40,582 bases of DNA from Phycisphaerae bacterium. GTDB taxonomy: Bacteria; Planctomycetota; Phycisphaerae; Sedimentisphaerales; Anaerobacaceae. The translations under genes and the position numbers were made by a program. Below, in pieces: positions 22,210 through 31,831 of the stretch (its first letter is position 1; each line of letters begins with the position of its first letter). The notes beneath the pieces were generated by a model, which was not told the DNA's origin, searched no databases, and saw nothing but the letters and a program-made list of their open reading frames with translations. The stretch spans positions 1-40,582 of the forward strand of contig JAUXAL010000034.1 in assembly GCA_030619925.1 (NCBI GenBank), in the 5' to 3' direction.

Positions 22210-22742
22210 GAGCATAAGTCCACAGGATGGCCAAGCCTATTGTGTCTCGCATCAGGCTTCTGGATTCACAATTCACGAATTCCATCGATGTTTATAAAAT
22301 TTTTCTCCACAGGATGGCCACTCGTCGGGGCGGAGCCCGCCGCAGCCCGCAGCCCGCTCCCAAAATAGTCTTCCGCAGGATGGCCAAGCCCATTTTGTCT
22401 GTATTGGTATGGTAGTGATTATCGGCCTAAGTGGATGGCGGGCCTTATATGGCCGTCTAATGAGGGCAATCACATAGGATTGTCCTTACTTCTGCCTTTG
22501 GGCTTGGCCATCCTGTGGATAGCGGATTGCCTTTATGGCCGTTGGGCTTGGCCATCCTGCGGTCAAAAAAAGTTAAGCGAACAAGTCATTAAACCGATAA
22601 ATTTCATCGAGTGGGCCCCCCTTCTTGCTTTCGCAAGAAAGCAGGGGGGGAAAGGTTCGGGATATAGGGGCGGCCTTATATGGCCGCCTACGAGGGCAAT
22701 CACATAGGATTGCCCCTACGTGTTTTTTGGAAGTTTATTGCT
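22210..22742. repeat. Cluster of dispersed repeats upstream of the Wza-like gene
   Basis: No gene is supported. Six copies of GGCTTGGCCATCCTG(T/C)GG lie here or just after: three inverted (22221-22238, 22307-22320, 22373-22392) and three direct (22500-22518, 22544-22562, 22752-22770, the last within the next gene). A ~50-bp direct repeat (GGCCTTATATGGCCG...GAGGGCAATCACATAGGATTG) is at 22439-22487 and 22671-22719. The palindrome seen at the nifJ end recurs near 22615-22650. Frames through this region encode only repeat peptides. Confidence 0.8.
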
Positions 22743-24791
22743 ATGAGAAGTGGGCTTAGCCATCCTGGGGAGCTACGAGCTGAAAGTGAAGGCAAAATTG
22801 GTCTTGGCGGAGCAAGCCGTAGCCAGATTGGTTACTTTTCATTCGCTATTTCCTTTTTGCTTTTCTTGATTCTTTCATCTGGCTGCGGTAATAAGTTTTT
22901 TGACCCGACACAGGTGGGCAGGTTCCGTCCTGTTCCTGCAGTCAATGTGATATTGGATACGTTGGGCGTGGCGGAAGAGACGCCGGTGGCGTGGGAAGAA
23001 GCCCAAGAGCCGCGGCAAAGTGATATTGTAGCAGTTGAATCTGATTATGTGTTTAGGTCCGGTGACATTATCAGGGTAGCTATCTTCGAGTTGCTTCAAG
23101 AGGAAGCGTACTTTGTAAACGATTATGTTGTTACCGAAACCGGAAAGATATCCATGCCGGAGGTTGGGGTAGTTGAGGCGGCGGGCTTGACTGAAACACA
23201 ACTTGAGGAAGAGATAAGGCAAATCCTTTCTCCGAGCATATTAAGAGAGCCATTGGTTACCGTAACTTTAGTCAGGTCCCAGCAGTATACGTTTTCAATA
23301 TTAGGGGATGGTGTGTCGGCTCCGAGCAGGTACGTTATTCCACGATATGATTTCAGGTTGACCGAGGCGCTTGCAATGGCAGGTGGGCCAAGGCAATTCA
23401 ACGTAAGCTACATTTATGTTTCACGTTTTACCAGGGACAAAGAGAAAAGATATAAGCGTTTTGGGCCGGAGGCCGGTGAACTTGAGCTGATTGAACCTGG
23501 GATAACCAGGCCGAAGCGACGGATTCTGGGGATGACCGCGCCTCGACGGAGCTCGCCGAAGTCGCCTCGGGCGCAGCATCGCTGGCCTGAAAGTAGAGTG
23601 GTTATAACTTTGTCTGAAATGATAACGGATAGGGAATTTGCTCAATTGCCGGAAGGTTATGAGCGGTTTAGCAGTGGCACACGGAGTCGGATGGATGCCA
23701 GAGATGTACGGGGGTCATCTGCCGCACCGGTTGATTCAAGAAAGACGATGGATGGGCCGGTAGGTGTCGAGGACATACTGAAAACATTGTCCGAGCGGTC
23801 TCGTCGAGGAAGGAGAACAGATGGGCGAGCAGATGCCGAAGAGGTGCTCAGACCGTTCTGGGGGCCGTCTCGTCGCGAAAGGAGGATAGATGAGCAAGCA
23901 GATGCCGAAGAGGTGCTCAAACCGTTCTGGGGGCCGTCTCGTCGCCGAAGGAGGATAGATGAGCGAATAGATCCCCAAGACACATTGAGGACATCGGTCT
24001 CGCCCGTTGCTCCAAGGGCGATGGGTAAGCCATTGGGTGAGGCCGAAGCTGGGCGTATTGAGTGGATTTTCCAGGATGGCAAATGGGTCCCGGTTCAAAT
24101 CACTCCGCCGAAGCCGATGGAAGATGAGCCCGAAACCGGGCATGTTGAGTGGATTTTCCAGAATGGCAAATGGATTCCTGTTCAAGTTGCTCCACCAGAG
24201 CGGAGAGAGCCGGTTATTAGAGTCGAACCTGGAGAACAATTAGTTGGTCCGTTCAGGGAGCGGGCGGTGCCGGATTTGAGACGGGCCGAGGCGGCCGAGA
24301 CGCGGCTCATAAAGATTCCGGTTGATAGGTTGCTTGCCGGCGACCCACGGTATAATATCGTGATAAAGCCTGGCGATACTATCTATGTACCTGTTGATAT
24401 TGTTGGTGAATTCTGTATTATGGGTAATGTCAACCGTACGGGATTCATTCCTATTACGGGCCGACCGATGACTTTGAAGATGGCTATAGCTGCTGCGGGA
24501 GGGTTGGGACCTTTGGCATGGCCGAGGCGTTGCGAGGTGGTAAGAAGGATAGGCAGGAAGAGAGAAGAAATAGTGATGGTGGATTTGGATAAGATAGCCA
24601 GCGGTGAGCAGCCGGACTTCTTTATTAAGCCGAATGATCTGATCAATGTCGGCACACAAGCTACCGCCAGATGGCGTGCAATTCTGCGAAATGCGTTCAG
24701 GGCAACTTACGGGTATGGCTTTGTTTATGACCGTAATTTTGCAGACAGAGATTTCGGTACTCGAAGACTTATACCGAGCTTGTTGTTCTGA
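22743..24791 (+). CDS. Polysaccharide export lipoprotein, Wza/SLBB family, with internal tandem repeats
   Basis: 682 residues from ATG 22743; an ATG at 22680 lies in repeat DNA. A long N-region made from dispersed repeats precedes the lipobox signal (FAISFLLFLILSSGCG). Poly_export domain: VFRSGDIIRVAIFELLQEEA, TETGKISMPEVGVVEAAGLT, EEIRQILSP. First SLBB: FSILGDGVSAPSRYVIPR, LTEALAMAGGPRQF. Then an unusual ~290-residue linker with three 23-residue repeats (ADAEEVLKPFWGPSRR) encoded at 23768-23974 and two EWIFQ(D/N)GKW(V/I)PVQ repeats. The final SLBB is VPVDIVGEFCIMGNVNRTGF, followed by DLINV. Wza proteins form the outer-membrane pore for exopolysaccharide. It starts the exosortase/polysaccharide locus. 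Confidence 0.85.
   Translation: MRSGLSHPGELRAESEGKIGLGGASRSQIGYFSFAISFLLFLILSSGCGNKFFDPTQVGRFRPVPAVNVILDTLGVAEETPVAWEEAQEPRQSDIVAVESDYVFRSGDIIRVAIFELLQEEAYFVNDYVVTETGKISMPEVGVVEAAGLTETQLEEEIRQILSPSILREPLVTVTLVRSQQYTFSILGDGVSAPSRYVIPRYDFRLTEALAMAGGPRQFNVSYIYVSRFTRDKEKRYKRFGPEAGELELIEPGITRPKRRILGMTAPRRSSPKSPRAQHRWPESRVVITLSEMITDREFAQLPEGYERFSSGTRSRMDARDVRGSSAAPVDSRKTMDGPVGVEDILKTLSERSRRGRRTDGRADAEEVLRPFWGPSRRERRIDEQADAEEVLKPFWGPSRRRRRIDERIDPQDTLRTSVSPVAPRAMGKPLGEAEAGRIEWIFQDGKWVPVQITPPKPMEDEPETGHVEWIFQNGKWIPVQVAPPERREPVIRVEPGEQLVGPFRERAVPDLRRAEAAETRLIKIPVDRLLAGDPRYNIVIKPGDTIYVPVDIVGEFCIMGNVNRTGFIPITGRPMTLKMAIAAAGGLGPLAWPRRCEVVRRIGRKREEIVMVDLDKIASGEQPDFFIKPNDLINVGTQATARWRAILRNAFRATYGYGFVYDRNFADRDFGTRRLIPSLLF
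23768..23974 (+). repeat. Three tandem 69-bp coding repeats in the Wza-like gene
   Basis: Units at 23768-23836, 23837-23905 and 23906-23974. Units two and three are nearly identical in DNA, unit one more diverged. Each encodes 23 residues around EEVL(R/K)PFWGPSRR(E/R)RRIDE. Confidence 0.85.
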
Positions 24792-24856
24792 AAAAAGCGA
24801 AAAAGCGTAACACCGTAGGATTCCGCGGTTTTACTCTTTGGTTCTTGGCTTTTAGT

Positions 24857-25834
24857 ATGGTGGACAATATTGCTTCTTCTATTATTGCAAAAACACAAGG
24901 AACAAATACGCCTTTTCAAAAACAGCAGTGGCGCGAGCTTGGGCTGCATATTTACATTAAGATATTGATAATAGGGGGGCTGTTCTGCTATCTTTTTCAC
25001 AATGAGATTCGAGCAATTGTCCACAGATGGCTCACCGACAGTAGTTGGTCGCACGGTTTTCTAATCCCGCTTTTTAGTTTATACTTCATCAACCAGCACA
25101 AGAAAGAGATTTTAGAGCTTCGAACCGGGCCGAATTATCTCGGTTTGTTTTTTCTGATTTGCGGGATTTTGTTTTATCCTTTTAACATGATTCATCTGCG
25201 ATACGGCTACTTGCGGCCCATTAGCATGATAGCGACACTTGGGGCGATTGTATTGTTTCTGGGCGGGTGGCGTTTGATTAGATATACGTGGCTGCCAATC
25301 GCTTTTCTGGTCTTTGCCGTTCCATTGCCGGAGAGATACTACACGCAGCTGACAATACCGATGCGACAATGGGCGGCCACAGTGGCAAGTGGCTTATTGA
25401 ATCTGGTTCCGGAGTTGGAAACTACGGCTAACGGTGTGGTGATAGATGTGTTTTACAAGGGCAAACCGCTGGAACCTGCGCTTGATGTGGCTGAGGCGTG
25501 CAGCGGGATGAGGCTGTTGATGGCGTTCCTGGCTTTGGGAGTTGCCATGGCGTATTTGCACTACAGGCCTATATGGCAACGAATTATCCTGTTAGCCACA
25601 ACAATACCCATAGCGATAGTCTGTAATATCGTACGAGTTACGGTTACCGGATTTATCTATGTGCTGATACACCCTAAATATACTCAAGGTATTTATCACG
25701 ATATGCTTGGGCTGGCGATGCTGCCGTTGGCATTTGGCTTATACGGTTTTCTTGCGTGGTTTATGTCGAGTCTATTTATACACGAATCCGATGTGGTTAC
25801 CGAGGATATTGTGCTTCGCAAAAACGATGCGTGA
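24857..25834 (+). CDS. Exosortase (EpsH family transpeptidase)
   Basis: 325 residues from ATG 24857. Integral membrane protein with about eight hydrophobic segments. The exosortase catalytic triad is visible: Cys in DVAEACSGMRLLMAFLAL, Arg in AIVCNIVRVTVTGFIYVL and His in GIYHDMLGLAMLP. Exosortases cut and transfer PEP-CTERM-like C-terminal signals, usually within exopolysaccharide loci. Earlier segments (DSSWSHGFLIPLFSLYFI, FAVPLPERYYTQLTIPMR) fit the family. The downstream EpsI-like gene overlaps its stop by one base. No protein with a clear PEP-CTERM-type tail is encoded in this window, so its substrates are elsewhere. Confidence 0.92.
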   Translation: MVDNIASSIIAKTQGTNTPFQKQQWRELGLHIYIKILIIGGLFCYLFHNEIRAIVHRWLTDSSWSHGFLIPLFSLYFINQHKKEILELRTGPNYLGLFFLICGILFYPFNMIHLRYGYLRPISMIATLGAIVLFLGGWRLIRYTWLPIAFLVFAVPLPERYYTQLTIPMRQWAATVASGLLNLVPELETTANGVVIDVFYKGKPLEPALDVAEACSGMRLLMAFLALGVAMAYLHYRPIWQRIILLATTIPIAIVCNIVRVTVTGFIYVLIHPKYTQGIYHDMLGLAMLPLAFGLYGFLAWFMSSLFIHESDVVTEDIVLRKNDA

Positions 25835-26583
25835 TGTGGAATACGAGAGACGATATACGAGTTTACTTACAACCGGCCTTTTTGATATGTGTGCTGGTTC
25901 TCGCTGGGGCCGGGGCCGGTATGTCGGTTACGATGAAGAAGCTTGGGATAATCTTCGAGAAGGAACCCTTGCCGTTGAAAAAATCTTTGGAACTTCTCGA
26001 TGAAAGGAGTTTGGCGCCTTATAAGGTGGTTTCAAAACAAAAAATCGCGAACACGGATAGGTTGAAGGCATTGGGTACGGAGGATTACATTCAGTGGGAT
26101 CTGGAAGATACCGAGCAAGCCACGAACAGTTCTGTTCGCAGATGCTTGCTGTTTGTTACCTATTACGAGCTTCCGGACAGGGTCCCGCATGTGCCGGAGG
26201 AATGCTGGACAGGGAGCGGCTATCAGAGACTCGGAAGAGAGAGTGTAACATTAGAGATAGACAATAATGTCGATTTCAAGGCGAAAGTCCCGGCAAAGTA
26301 CCTTGTTTTTGGTTCTAAAACGACTAATCTTTGGCAGAGCAGCGTACGAATCCCGATTTTGTACTTTTTCAAGGTCAACGGCCAGTACGCAGGCAGCAGG
26401 GAAGAGGCTCGAATTGCCCTGAACAGGAACATTTTTCGGAAATCATCGTATTTTAGCAAAGTAGAATTGGCCTTCAACCAGACATGCGTTGCACTCGGCA
26501 AGGAGGAGGTGGTTGTCGCGACCGAGAAGCTCTTGGCTGTGATTTTGCCCATTTTAGAGGCAGAGCATTGGCCTGACTGGTAA
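25834..26583 (+). CDS. Exosortase-associated EpsI-like protein
   Basis: 249 residues from ATG 25834 (TGATG overlap with the exosortase stop); an upstream ATG at 25756 lies inside the exosortase gene. One membrane segment near residues 12-30 (PAFLICVLVLAGAGAG), the rest outside. The EpsI hallmark is RVPHVPEECWTGSGYQRL, in place of the family's P..C....GW, followed by FFKVNGQYAGSREEARIALN. EpsI-like proteins are common partners of exosortases in EPS loci. No enzymatic role is proven. Confidence 0.8.
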   Translation: MWNTRDDIRVYLQPAFLICVLVLAGAGAGMSVTMKKLGIIFEKEPLPLKKSLELLDERSLAPYKVVSKQKIANTDRLKALGTEDYIQWDLEDTEQATNSSVRRCLLFVTYYELPDRVPHVPEECWTGSGYQRLGRESVTLEIDNNVDFKAKVPAKYLVFGSKTTNLWQSSVRIPILYFFKVNGQYAGSREEARIALNRNIFRKSSYFSKVELAFNQTCVALGKEEVVVATEKLLAVILPILEAEHWPDW

Positions 26584-26645
26584 AGGTGGAGCGTGATACG
26601 CGAAGACAAATATAAAATACAAAATATGTAATACGAGGTTAATTT

Positions 26646-29600
26646 ATGGCAAAAAGGAGGTTGAATAAGAAAGTTGCATTTATTGGCTCGGCGATTTTTT
26701 TGGTTGTCGTGCTGGGTGCCATTTTGGTGATTCTGCACTTGAGCCGAGAACCGGAAGAACTTATCAGAAACGCTGAGGCGGCACTGCTGGCAGCCCGTGA
26801 GGCAACAGATGAACAGATAAAAGAGGAAAAGTACGAGAGGGCTGCACGCAGTTTTTATGGTGCATATAAGCGGGCAAAGACTGATTCGCTCAGGGAAGAG
26901 ATACTTTTCAAGCTTGTGGATGTGTATCTCAAAACTGAGGAATGGCCCTTTGTACTGTGGTGCTGGAACGAGATAATCAGGGTAAACCCAAACAATGCGG
27001 AAGCTCGATACAACCGGCTGAAGTACCTTTACATATTGGCTGACAGCGGTGATCCTAGATATTGGCAGGGGGTACACGAGCAAGCATCGGAATTTTTGGA
27101 GGTGGCCGAGCGCGCCGACCTGCTTATGGAAAATACGGCCGAGTGGGATGTTTTGGAAACAGAAGAAAAAGGAGCTGGCCGGCAGCGATTGGGCCCGTAT
27201 TTGTATCTGCTCAGGGGTAGAGCTGCCCTTGAAATGGCAGACATGGGAGCAGTTACTGACAGGGACCAGTCGCTTGCTCAAGCGGTTGATGATTTGAAGA
27301 AGGTCCAGGAATTTGAGCCAAATAATATCGATACCTACTGGCATTTGGCACAGGCAATTGTCGCAAAAGGGGAGATTCTTGCTTCAAGGGGTAGCATTGA
27401 AGAAAGGGACAAAGCTACAGAGCAAGCCATAGCACTTTTAGAGCAAGCAGTTGAGATTGCGGACACTGACCCGAGAGCACACATTAATCTTCTGGCTATG
27501 AAGCTAACATCTACTACGGGCAGCAGGGCTCTGCTGCTGAAGGAGAAACTTCGATCACTTGAACCTGAGTATTCATCGCTTGCGGATAAGTTCGGCTCCA
27601 GCGCAGAAGTATTTGCGGCAATTTCTCGATTCTATTCAATCTATTCGGTCTATTCAGGCACTTTGCTGGCCCCTAAAAATCTTGATACGGCCATTGAGGC
27701 GGCTGAAGAAGCAATTAGATTGGACGAAAAAAATGTGGATTACGCAATAAATGCGGCCATTTTGCACTATCGCAGGTTTTCTGTTTATGGCCAGGAGCCG
27801 GAGCTCTATAAAGCAATAGAAATAGCGAAGAATGCGTTGACTTTGCCGGATGCCCAGGATACACCCGGCCCGCGGCATCGGGCAAATATGAATAATAGAG
27901 GGCTACTGTATGTTTTTCTCGCACATTACTATATCGAGCAGATACTCGAGCCTTGCCAGATAAGAACGGAGTCGGAAACCGAAGTTTGGCTAACAGATGC
28001 TGAGCAAGCCGTGCACGAAATTGAGCAGATTTCTCGCGGTGGCGAAGAACCGCTGGTTATTAAATGGCGAGGAATGCTTGAGCTTGCCAAGGGAGATAGA
28101 GAAGCTGCCATCAGAAAGTTGTATGCAGCTTATGAACAGTTTAAAGCAGTTAAGCCACCCCCACCACCTCCACCTTGGCCACCAGACCCGGAATTTGCGC
28201 AGCTTTCTTACACTCTTGCGAAGGTTTTTAAGAATACTTCAGAAGTTGTGGCGGTCAATGAATTTCTGATAAGTGCGATATATGCAGGTATTGGCGATAC
28301 TAAACCTGAGGCACTTTTGGATTATGTTGAGGTTGCTTTGAGGCTCAATCGGCGGCGAGACGCCATAGAGTGGATAAATCGGTTTGAAGAGTATTTCGGT
28401 ACAAACCGGAGAAGCCAGGAACTTCGTATCAAGGCTTATATTCGTATTGGCACAGAGGAGTTTGTTGAGACTGAAGAAGGAAGAGTCAAGTTCAGGTCTG
28501 AACTTGAAAAGCATGAAGAAGGATTGGCCAGGACCGGGTTTGAAACGGCTGCGGAAGCGTTGGCAGACAGACCTAAGGACGATCCCAATACAATTAAACT
28601 CAACCTGGCGCTGGCAAAGACCAAAATTTGGCAACTCGAAAGGGAAATATCACGAAGGAAATTGGACGAAAAGCGGGGTGCTATTTTCCAGGAGACCAAG
28701 CCTGGCGAAGAACAGACTGCCGAATCGGCTGCGCGGCAGTCAATGATTGATGAAGTGGAAAGTTGCAGGCAGCTTGAAGCCAGGCTGCTGGAAAAGCTGC
28801 TGCTGATAGAGCCAAATTCTGTGGAACAAGCTTCCGTCGTTAGTGTTTGTAGAAATTACATAATGTTGGGCCGGATCAGTAAGGCCGAGGATTTAGTCAA
28901 TCAATTTCTGGGACATTTTCCGGATAATGCAGCAGTTCTGGTTTACAAACAGATACTTTCTGAGCCTAAACCCGAGGCGGTTTCGCAAGAAAGGTATAAG
29001 GAAATAGCAGAGCAGGTGCTGTCGAGTATTGCAGACCCGGTTCGCCGGGCTGTGCAGCTTGGAATATTTTATCAGAGGAATAACGAACTGGAGAAAGCGG
29101 CTGGAGAATTCAAAAAGGTTCTTAAAATAACAACTTCCCAAGAGGGTGTTATTGAGAAGCCGGCTTATTACCAGACGGAACAAACGAATTTGCGGCGCTT
29201 TGCCGTGAACTATCTTTTTGATATAGCGCTTGGGACGAAAGACTGGGAGCTGGCGGAGCAAATCACAGAGACAGTTCGACTTGAGGATCTCGATAATTCC
29301 CAAGGCCAGGTTTTTGCGACCCGCCTGGCTATGGCCAAAGGCGAATTCAAAGACGCATTGGCAAAAATCGATGAATGTTTGAAACAAAGACCTGTATTTT
29401 CATATGCTTATATGCTCAGAAGTAATATCAATGCTGCTCTTGGAAATGAGCATGCATCTCTGGAAGACATTCGCAAAGCGGCATCTTTGAATCCTCTGGA
29501 TGGAACTATTGCAAAAGTAGCAGCGAACGTATTGTACAATCGCGATCGAAAGCTTGGCGATAATGTCTCCTCCGACCAAATGATTGAAACCAAGACTGCT

Positions 29601-31751
29601 TTGGAAAGAGCAATCGAGCTGAATCCACGTGATCTGGGGTTACGTCGCTTATGCGCTGAATATATAACGCCGACGGATCCGTTAGAAGCAATGGCGATTC
29701 GGCAGGACCTGCAACAAGCCGCCCCCACTATAGAGAATGCTATACTGCTCGGACAACTGGCAACGAAAACGGCTGTTAAGGAAACCAATCCGGCACGCAA
29801 GGAGGCGTTGTTTGATGTTGCCGGTTCAGCTTTCGAGCAGGCCAGGAGAATGGACCCGAACGACAGGGGAATGCTCTATTTTTATGCGGAATACTTTCGG
29901 GCCAGGCACCAAGATGAAAAGGCTACGGAATTGCTGCAGGAATCGCGAGACCAAAAATTGCTTGGGGGCCATTATTTTGAACGTGGCCGGTACGAGGATG
30001 CCAAGAGGATTTTGGAGCCGTTGTATAAAAGCGAGGCCAAAGACAGCGATGTGGTCAAAGGCCTCTTGCGTATTGCTGAAAAAACCACTGACAGAGAAGC
30101 GGTAAAGAAATATTCTGAAGAACTTATATCGCTCGAGGACACGGTAGATAACAGGCGTGTTCAAATTGAGATTTTTCTTACGGTTGGCCTTATCAAGGAA
30201 GCTGAATACAAATTGCAAAGCTTTAAAGAAAAGTATCCGGATGAGCCCGGAATACTGCTGCTTCAGGCATGGCTGGCAACGAGGCAGGGGCAGCTGAAAA
30301 AGGCATTGGAGCTGACAAATCGAAATCTGCAGAGCAACCAGAACAGCTCGGTGGCGTGGCGGTTAAGAGGTGAAATAAATTTCTTCCTGGCAGATTATGA
30401 TAAGGCAATCAGCGATCTTAGGACAAGCAAATCATTGTTAGATGAGCCTGCCACTCGGATTTCTCTGGCCAAGGCTTATATGCAGGCGGGTCGATATGAG
30501 GATGCTATAACAGAACTTAAGATAATGATTGACGCACCTGGCGATTCTCTGGAAGCCAGGTCGTTGCTTGAACTGATTTGCTTACAGCTTGACCGAAAGG
30601 AAGCACTAAAGAAATTTTACGAGGATACTCTTGAGAGATTTCCCGACAGTGTACGGTGGCTTAGTCGAGCGGGCGCATTTGCCATTAGCACGGAAGAATT
30701 CGACAGGGCCGAGCAGTTGTATAAGAAAGCCTGTCTGGCCAGACGTCAGGCGCTTCTCGAGCAGGACGAGAAAGACAGAATGCGCGATGTGCTGTACGTA
30801 ACAGCGTTCGATGGGTATTTGAAGGCGCTTCTCATGGGAGCTGGGGCACCAAACACAACAAATTGGGACCCTCGCAAGTTGGATAAGCTTTTTGAAGAGG
30901 GCATGAAATATAAAGACAGCGTTCTTGGCTCCATAGCGTATTCGTGGATGGCTCAAGCGAAGTGGAGGCTCGGCGATAAAATAACCGCTGCAGAATATTG
31001 CCGAGAAGCTGTTGATAAAGCGGGGACAAACGAGGTGCTTGCCTCTGAGGCTCTGCGGAGAATGTACTTGATGCTTGGAAGTGATGAAGTCTCGAAGTAT
31101 TGCCAACAAAAACTTGAAACAAACCCTGATTCACTTGCTGCCAATTTTGCTATGTTCAATTTGGCGAAAATTAATGGCGAGTACGACAAGGCCATAGATT
31201 ATATTGACAAATGCATAGACCTAACTGACCCGGATAGCCAGCCCAGAGTTAGTTACACATGGAAAAAAGCAGAGATTTTTGCTGTGGCTTATGAGGAAAG
31301 TTCCGATAAAGATTATCTTAAGAGGGCTATCGCAGATTACGAAAGTCTGTTAGCTAAAATGCCGAATAATACCAGTGTTTTGAATAATTTGGCGTATATG
31401 CTTGCTGAAAGTAATGAAAGACTCCCGGAGGCTCTTCAATACGCCAAGCGGGCACTTGACGCAAGGCCGAATGCCCCGGCCGTCTTGGATACTTACGCTT
31501 ATTTGTTGTGTAAAAACGATAAAAGCTCACAAGCTGTTGAATTTTTGGTAGCCGCCTTCCAACAATATAAGCAGGATGAAATTCCCGTACCAGCAGGGGC
31601 ATACGAGCATTTAGGGATGATAAAGGAAGACCTCGGAGCAAAAGATGAGGCACTTGCTGCTTATAAACAGGCGTTGGAAGTAGGAGCCGATACATTGTCA
31701 CAAAAAGCTAAGCAGCGAATAAACAAGGCTATTGCCCGTGTTTCGCCGTGA
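26646..31751 (+). CDS. Giant membrane-anchored tetratricopeptide (TPR) protein
   Basis: 1701 residues. A single N-terminal membrane segment (AFIGSAIFLVVVLGAILVIL, ~10-31) with basic residues before it suggests an inner-membrane anchor, bulk outside. The remainder is nearly all helical TPR repeats with typical Ala/Tyr/Pro positions, e.g. EPNNIDTYWHLAQAIVAKGE, LQSNQNSSVAWRLRGEINFF, ADYDKAISDL and, at the end, ALQYAKRALDARPNAPAVLD, TYAYLL. A proline run (KPPPPPPPWPPDPE) at ~500 separates two TPR blocks. It resembles PrsT-type TPR proteins found in exosortase/exopolysaccharide loci, where they may scaffold the synthesis complex. It is larger than usual. Confidence 0.85.
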   Translation: MAKRRLNKKVAFIGSAIFLVVVLGAILVILHLSREPEELIRNAEAALLAAREATDEQIKEEKYERAARSFYGAYKRAKTDSLREEILFKLVDVYLKTEEWPFVLWCWNEIIRVNPNNAEARYNRLKYLYILADSGDPRYWQGVHEQASEFLEVAERADLLMENTAEWDVLETEEKGAGRQRLGPYLYLLRGRAALEMADMGAVTDRDQSLAQAVDDLKKVQEFEPNNIDTYWHLAQAIVAKGEILASRGSIEERDKATEQAIALLEQAVEIADTDPRAHINLLAMKLTSTTGSRALLLKEKLRSLEPEYSSLADKFGSSAEVFAAISRFYSIYSVYSGTLLAPKNLDTAIEAAEEAIRLDEKNVDYAINAAILHYRRFSVYGQEPELYKAIEIAKNALTLPDAQDTPGPRHRANMNNRGLLYVFLAHYYIEQILEPCQIRTESETEVWLTDAEQAVHEIEQISRGGEEPLVIKWRGMLELAKGDREAAIRKLYAAYEQFKAVKPPPPPPPWPPDPEFAQLSYTLAKVFKNTSEVVAVNEFLISAIYAGIGDTKPEALLDYVEVALRLNRRRDAIEWINRFEEYFGTNRRSQELRIKAYIRIGTEEFVETEEGRVKFRSELEKHEEGLARTGFETAAEALADRPKDDPNTIKLNLALAKTKIWQLEREISRRKLDEKRGAIFQETKPGEEQTAESAARQSMIDEVESCRQLEARLLEKLLLIEPNSVEQASVVSVCRNYIMLGRISKAEDLVNQFLGHFPDNAAVLVYKQILSEPKPEAVSQERYKEIAEQVLSSIADPVRRAVQLGIFYQRNNELEKAAGEFKKVLKITTSQEGVIEKPAYYQTEQTNLRRFAVNYLFDIALGTKDWELAEQITETVRLEDLDNSQGQVFATRLAMAKGEFKDALAKIDECLKQRPVFSYAYMLRSNINAALGNEHASLEDIRKAASLNPLDGTIAKVAANVLYNRDRKLGDNVSSDQMIETKTALERAIELNPRDLGLRRLCAEYITPTDPLEAMAIRQDLQQAAPTIENAILLGQLATKTAVKETNPARKEALFDVAGSAFEQARRMDPNDRGMLYFYAEYFRARHQDEKATELLQESRDQKLLGGHYFERGRYEDAKRILEPLYKSEAKDSDVVKGLLRIAEKTTDREAVKKYSEELISLEDTVDNRRVQIEIFLTVGLIKEAEYKLQSFKEKYPDEPGILLLQAWLATRQGQLKKALELTNRNLQSNQNSSVAWRLRGEINFFLADYDKAISDLRTSKSLLDEPATRISLAKAYMQAGRYEDAITELKIMIDAPGDSLEARSLLELICLQLDRKEALKKFYEDTLERFPDSVRWLSRAGAFAISTEEFDRAEQLYKKACLARRQALLEQDEKDRMRDVLYVTAFDGYLKALLMGAGAPNTTNWDPRKLDKLFEEGMKYKDSVLGSIAYSWMAQAKWRLGDKITAAEYCREAVDKAGTNEVLASEALRRMYLMLGSDEVSKYCQQKLETNPDSLAANFAMFNLAKINGEYDKAIDYIDKCIDLTDPDSQPRVSYTWKKAEIFAVAYEESSDKDYLKRAIADYESLLAKMPNNTSVLNNLAYMLAESNERLPEALQYAKRALDARPNAPAVLDTYAYLLCKNDKSSQAVEFLVAAFQQYKQDEIPVPAGAYEHLGMIKEDLGAKDEALAAYKQALEVGADTLSQKAKQRINKAIARVSP

Positions 31752-31831
31752 TACCTTGTGTGAAAAACACAAAATACAGATATGCGTAACAGGATGTTTG
31801 CTTTATTGGTTAATCCTGAGTAAAGACTGAA

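Noticed and set aside
22435-22707. 90-codon frame with AWPSCG and APLLAFARKQGG strings
   Set aside because: Entirely encoded by dispersed repeats that occur elsewhere in other frames.
26223-27344. 373-codon frame on the minus strand
   Set aside because: Antisense shadow of the EpsI-like and TPR genes, which have clear family motifs.
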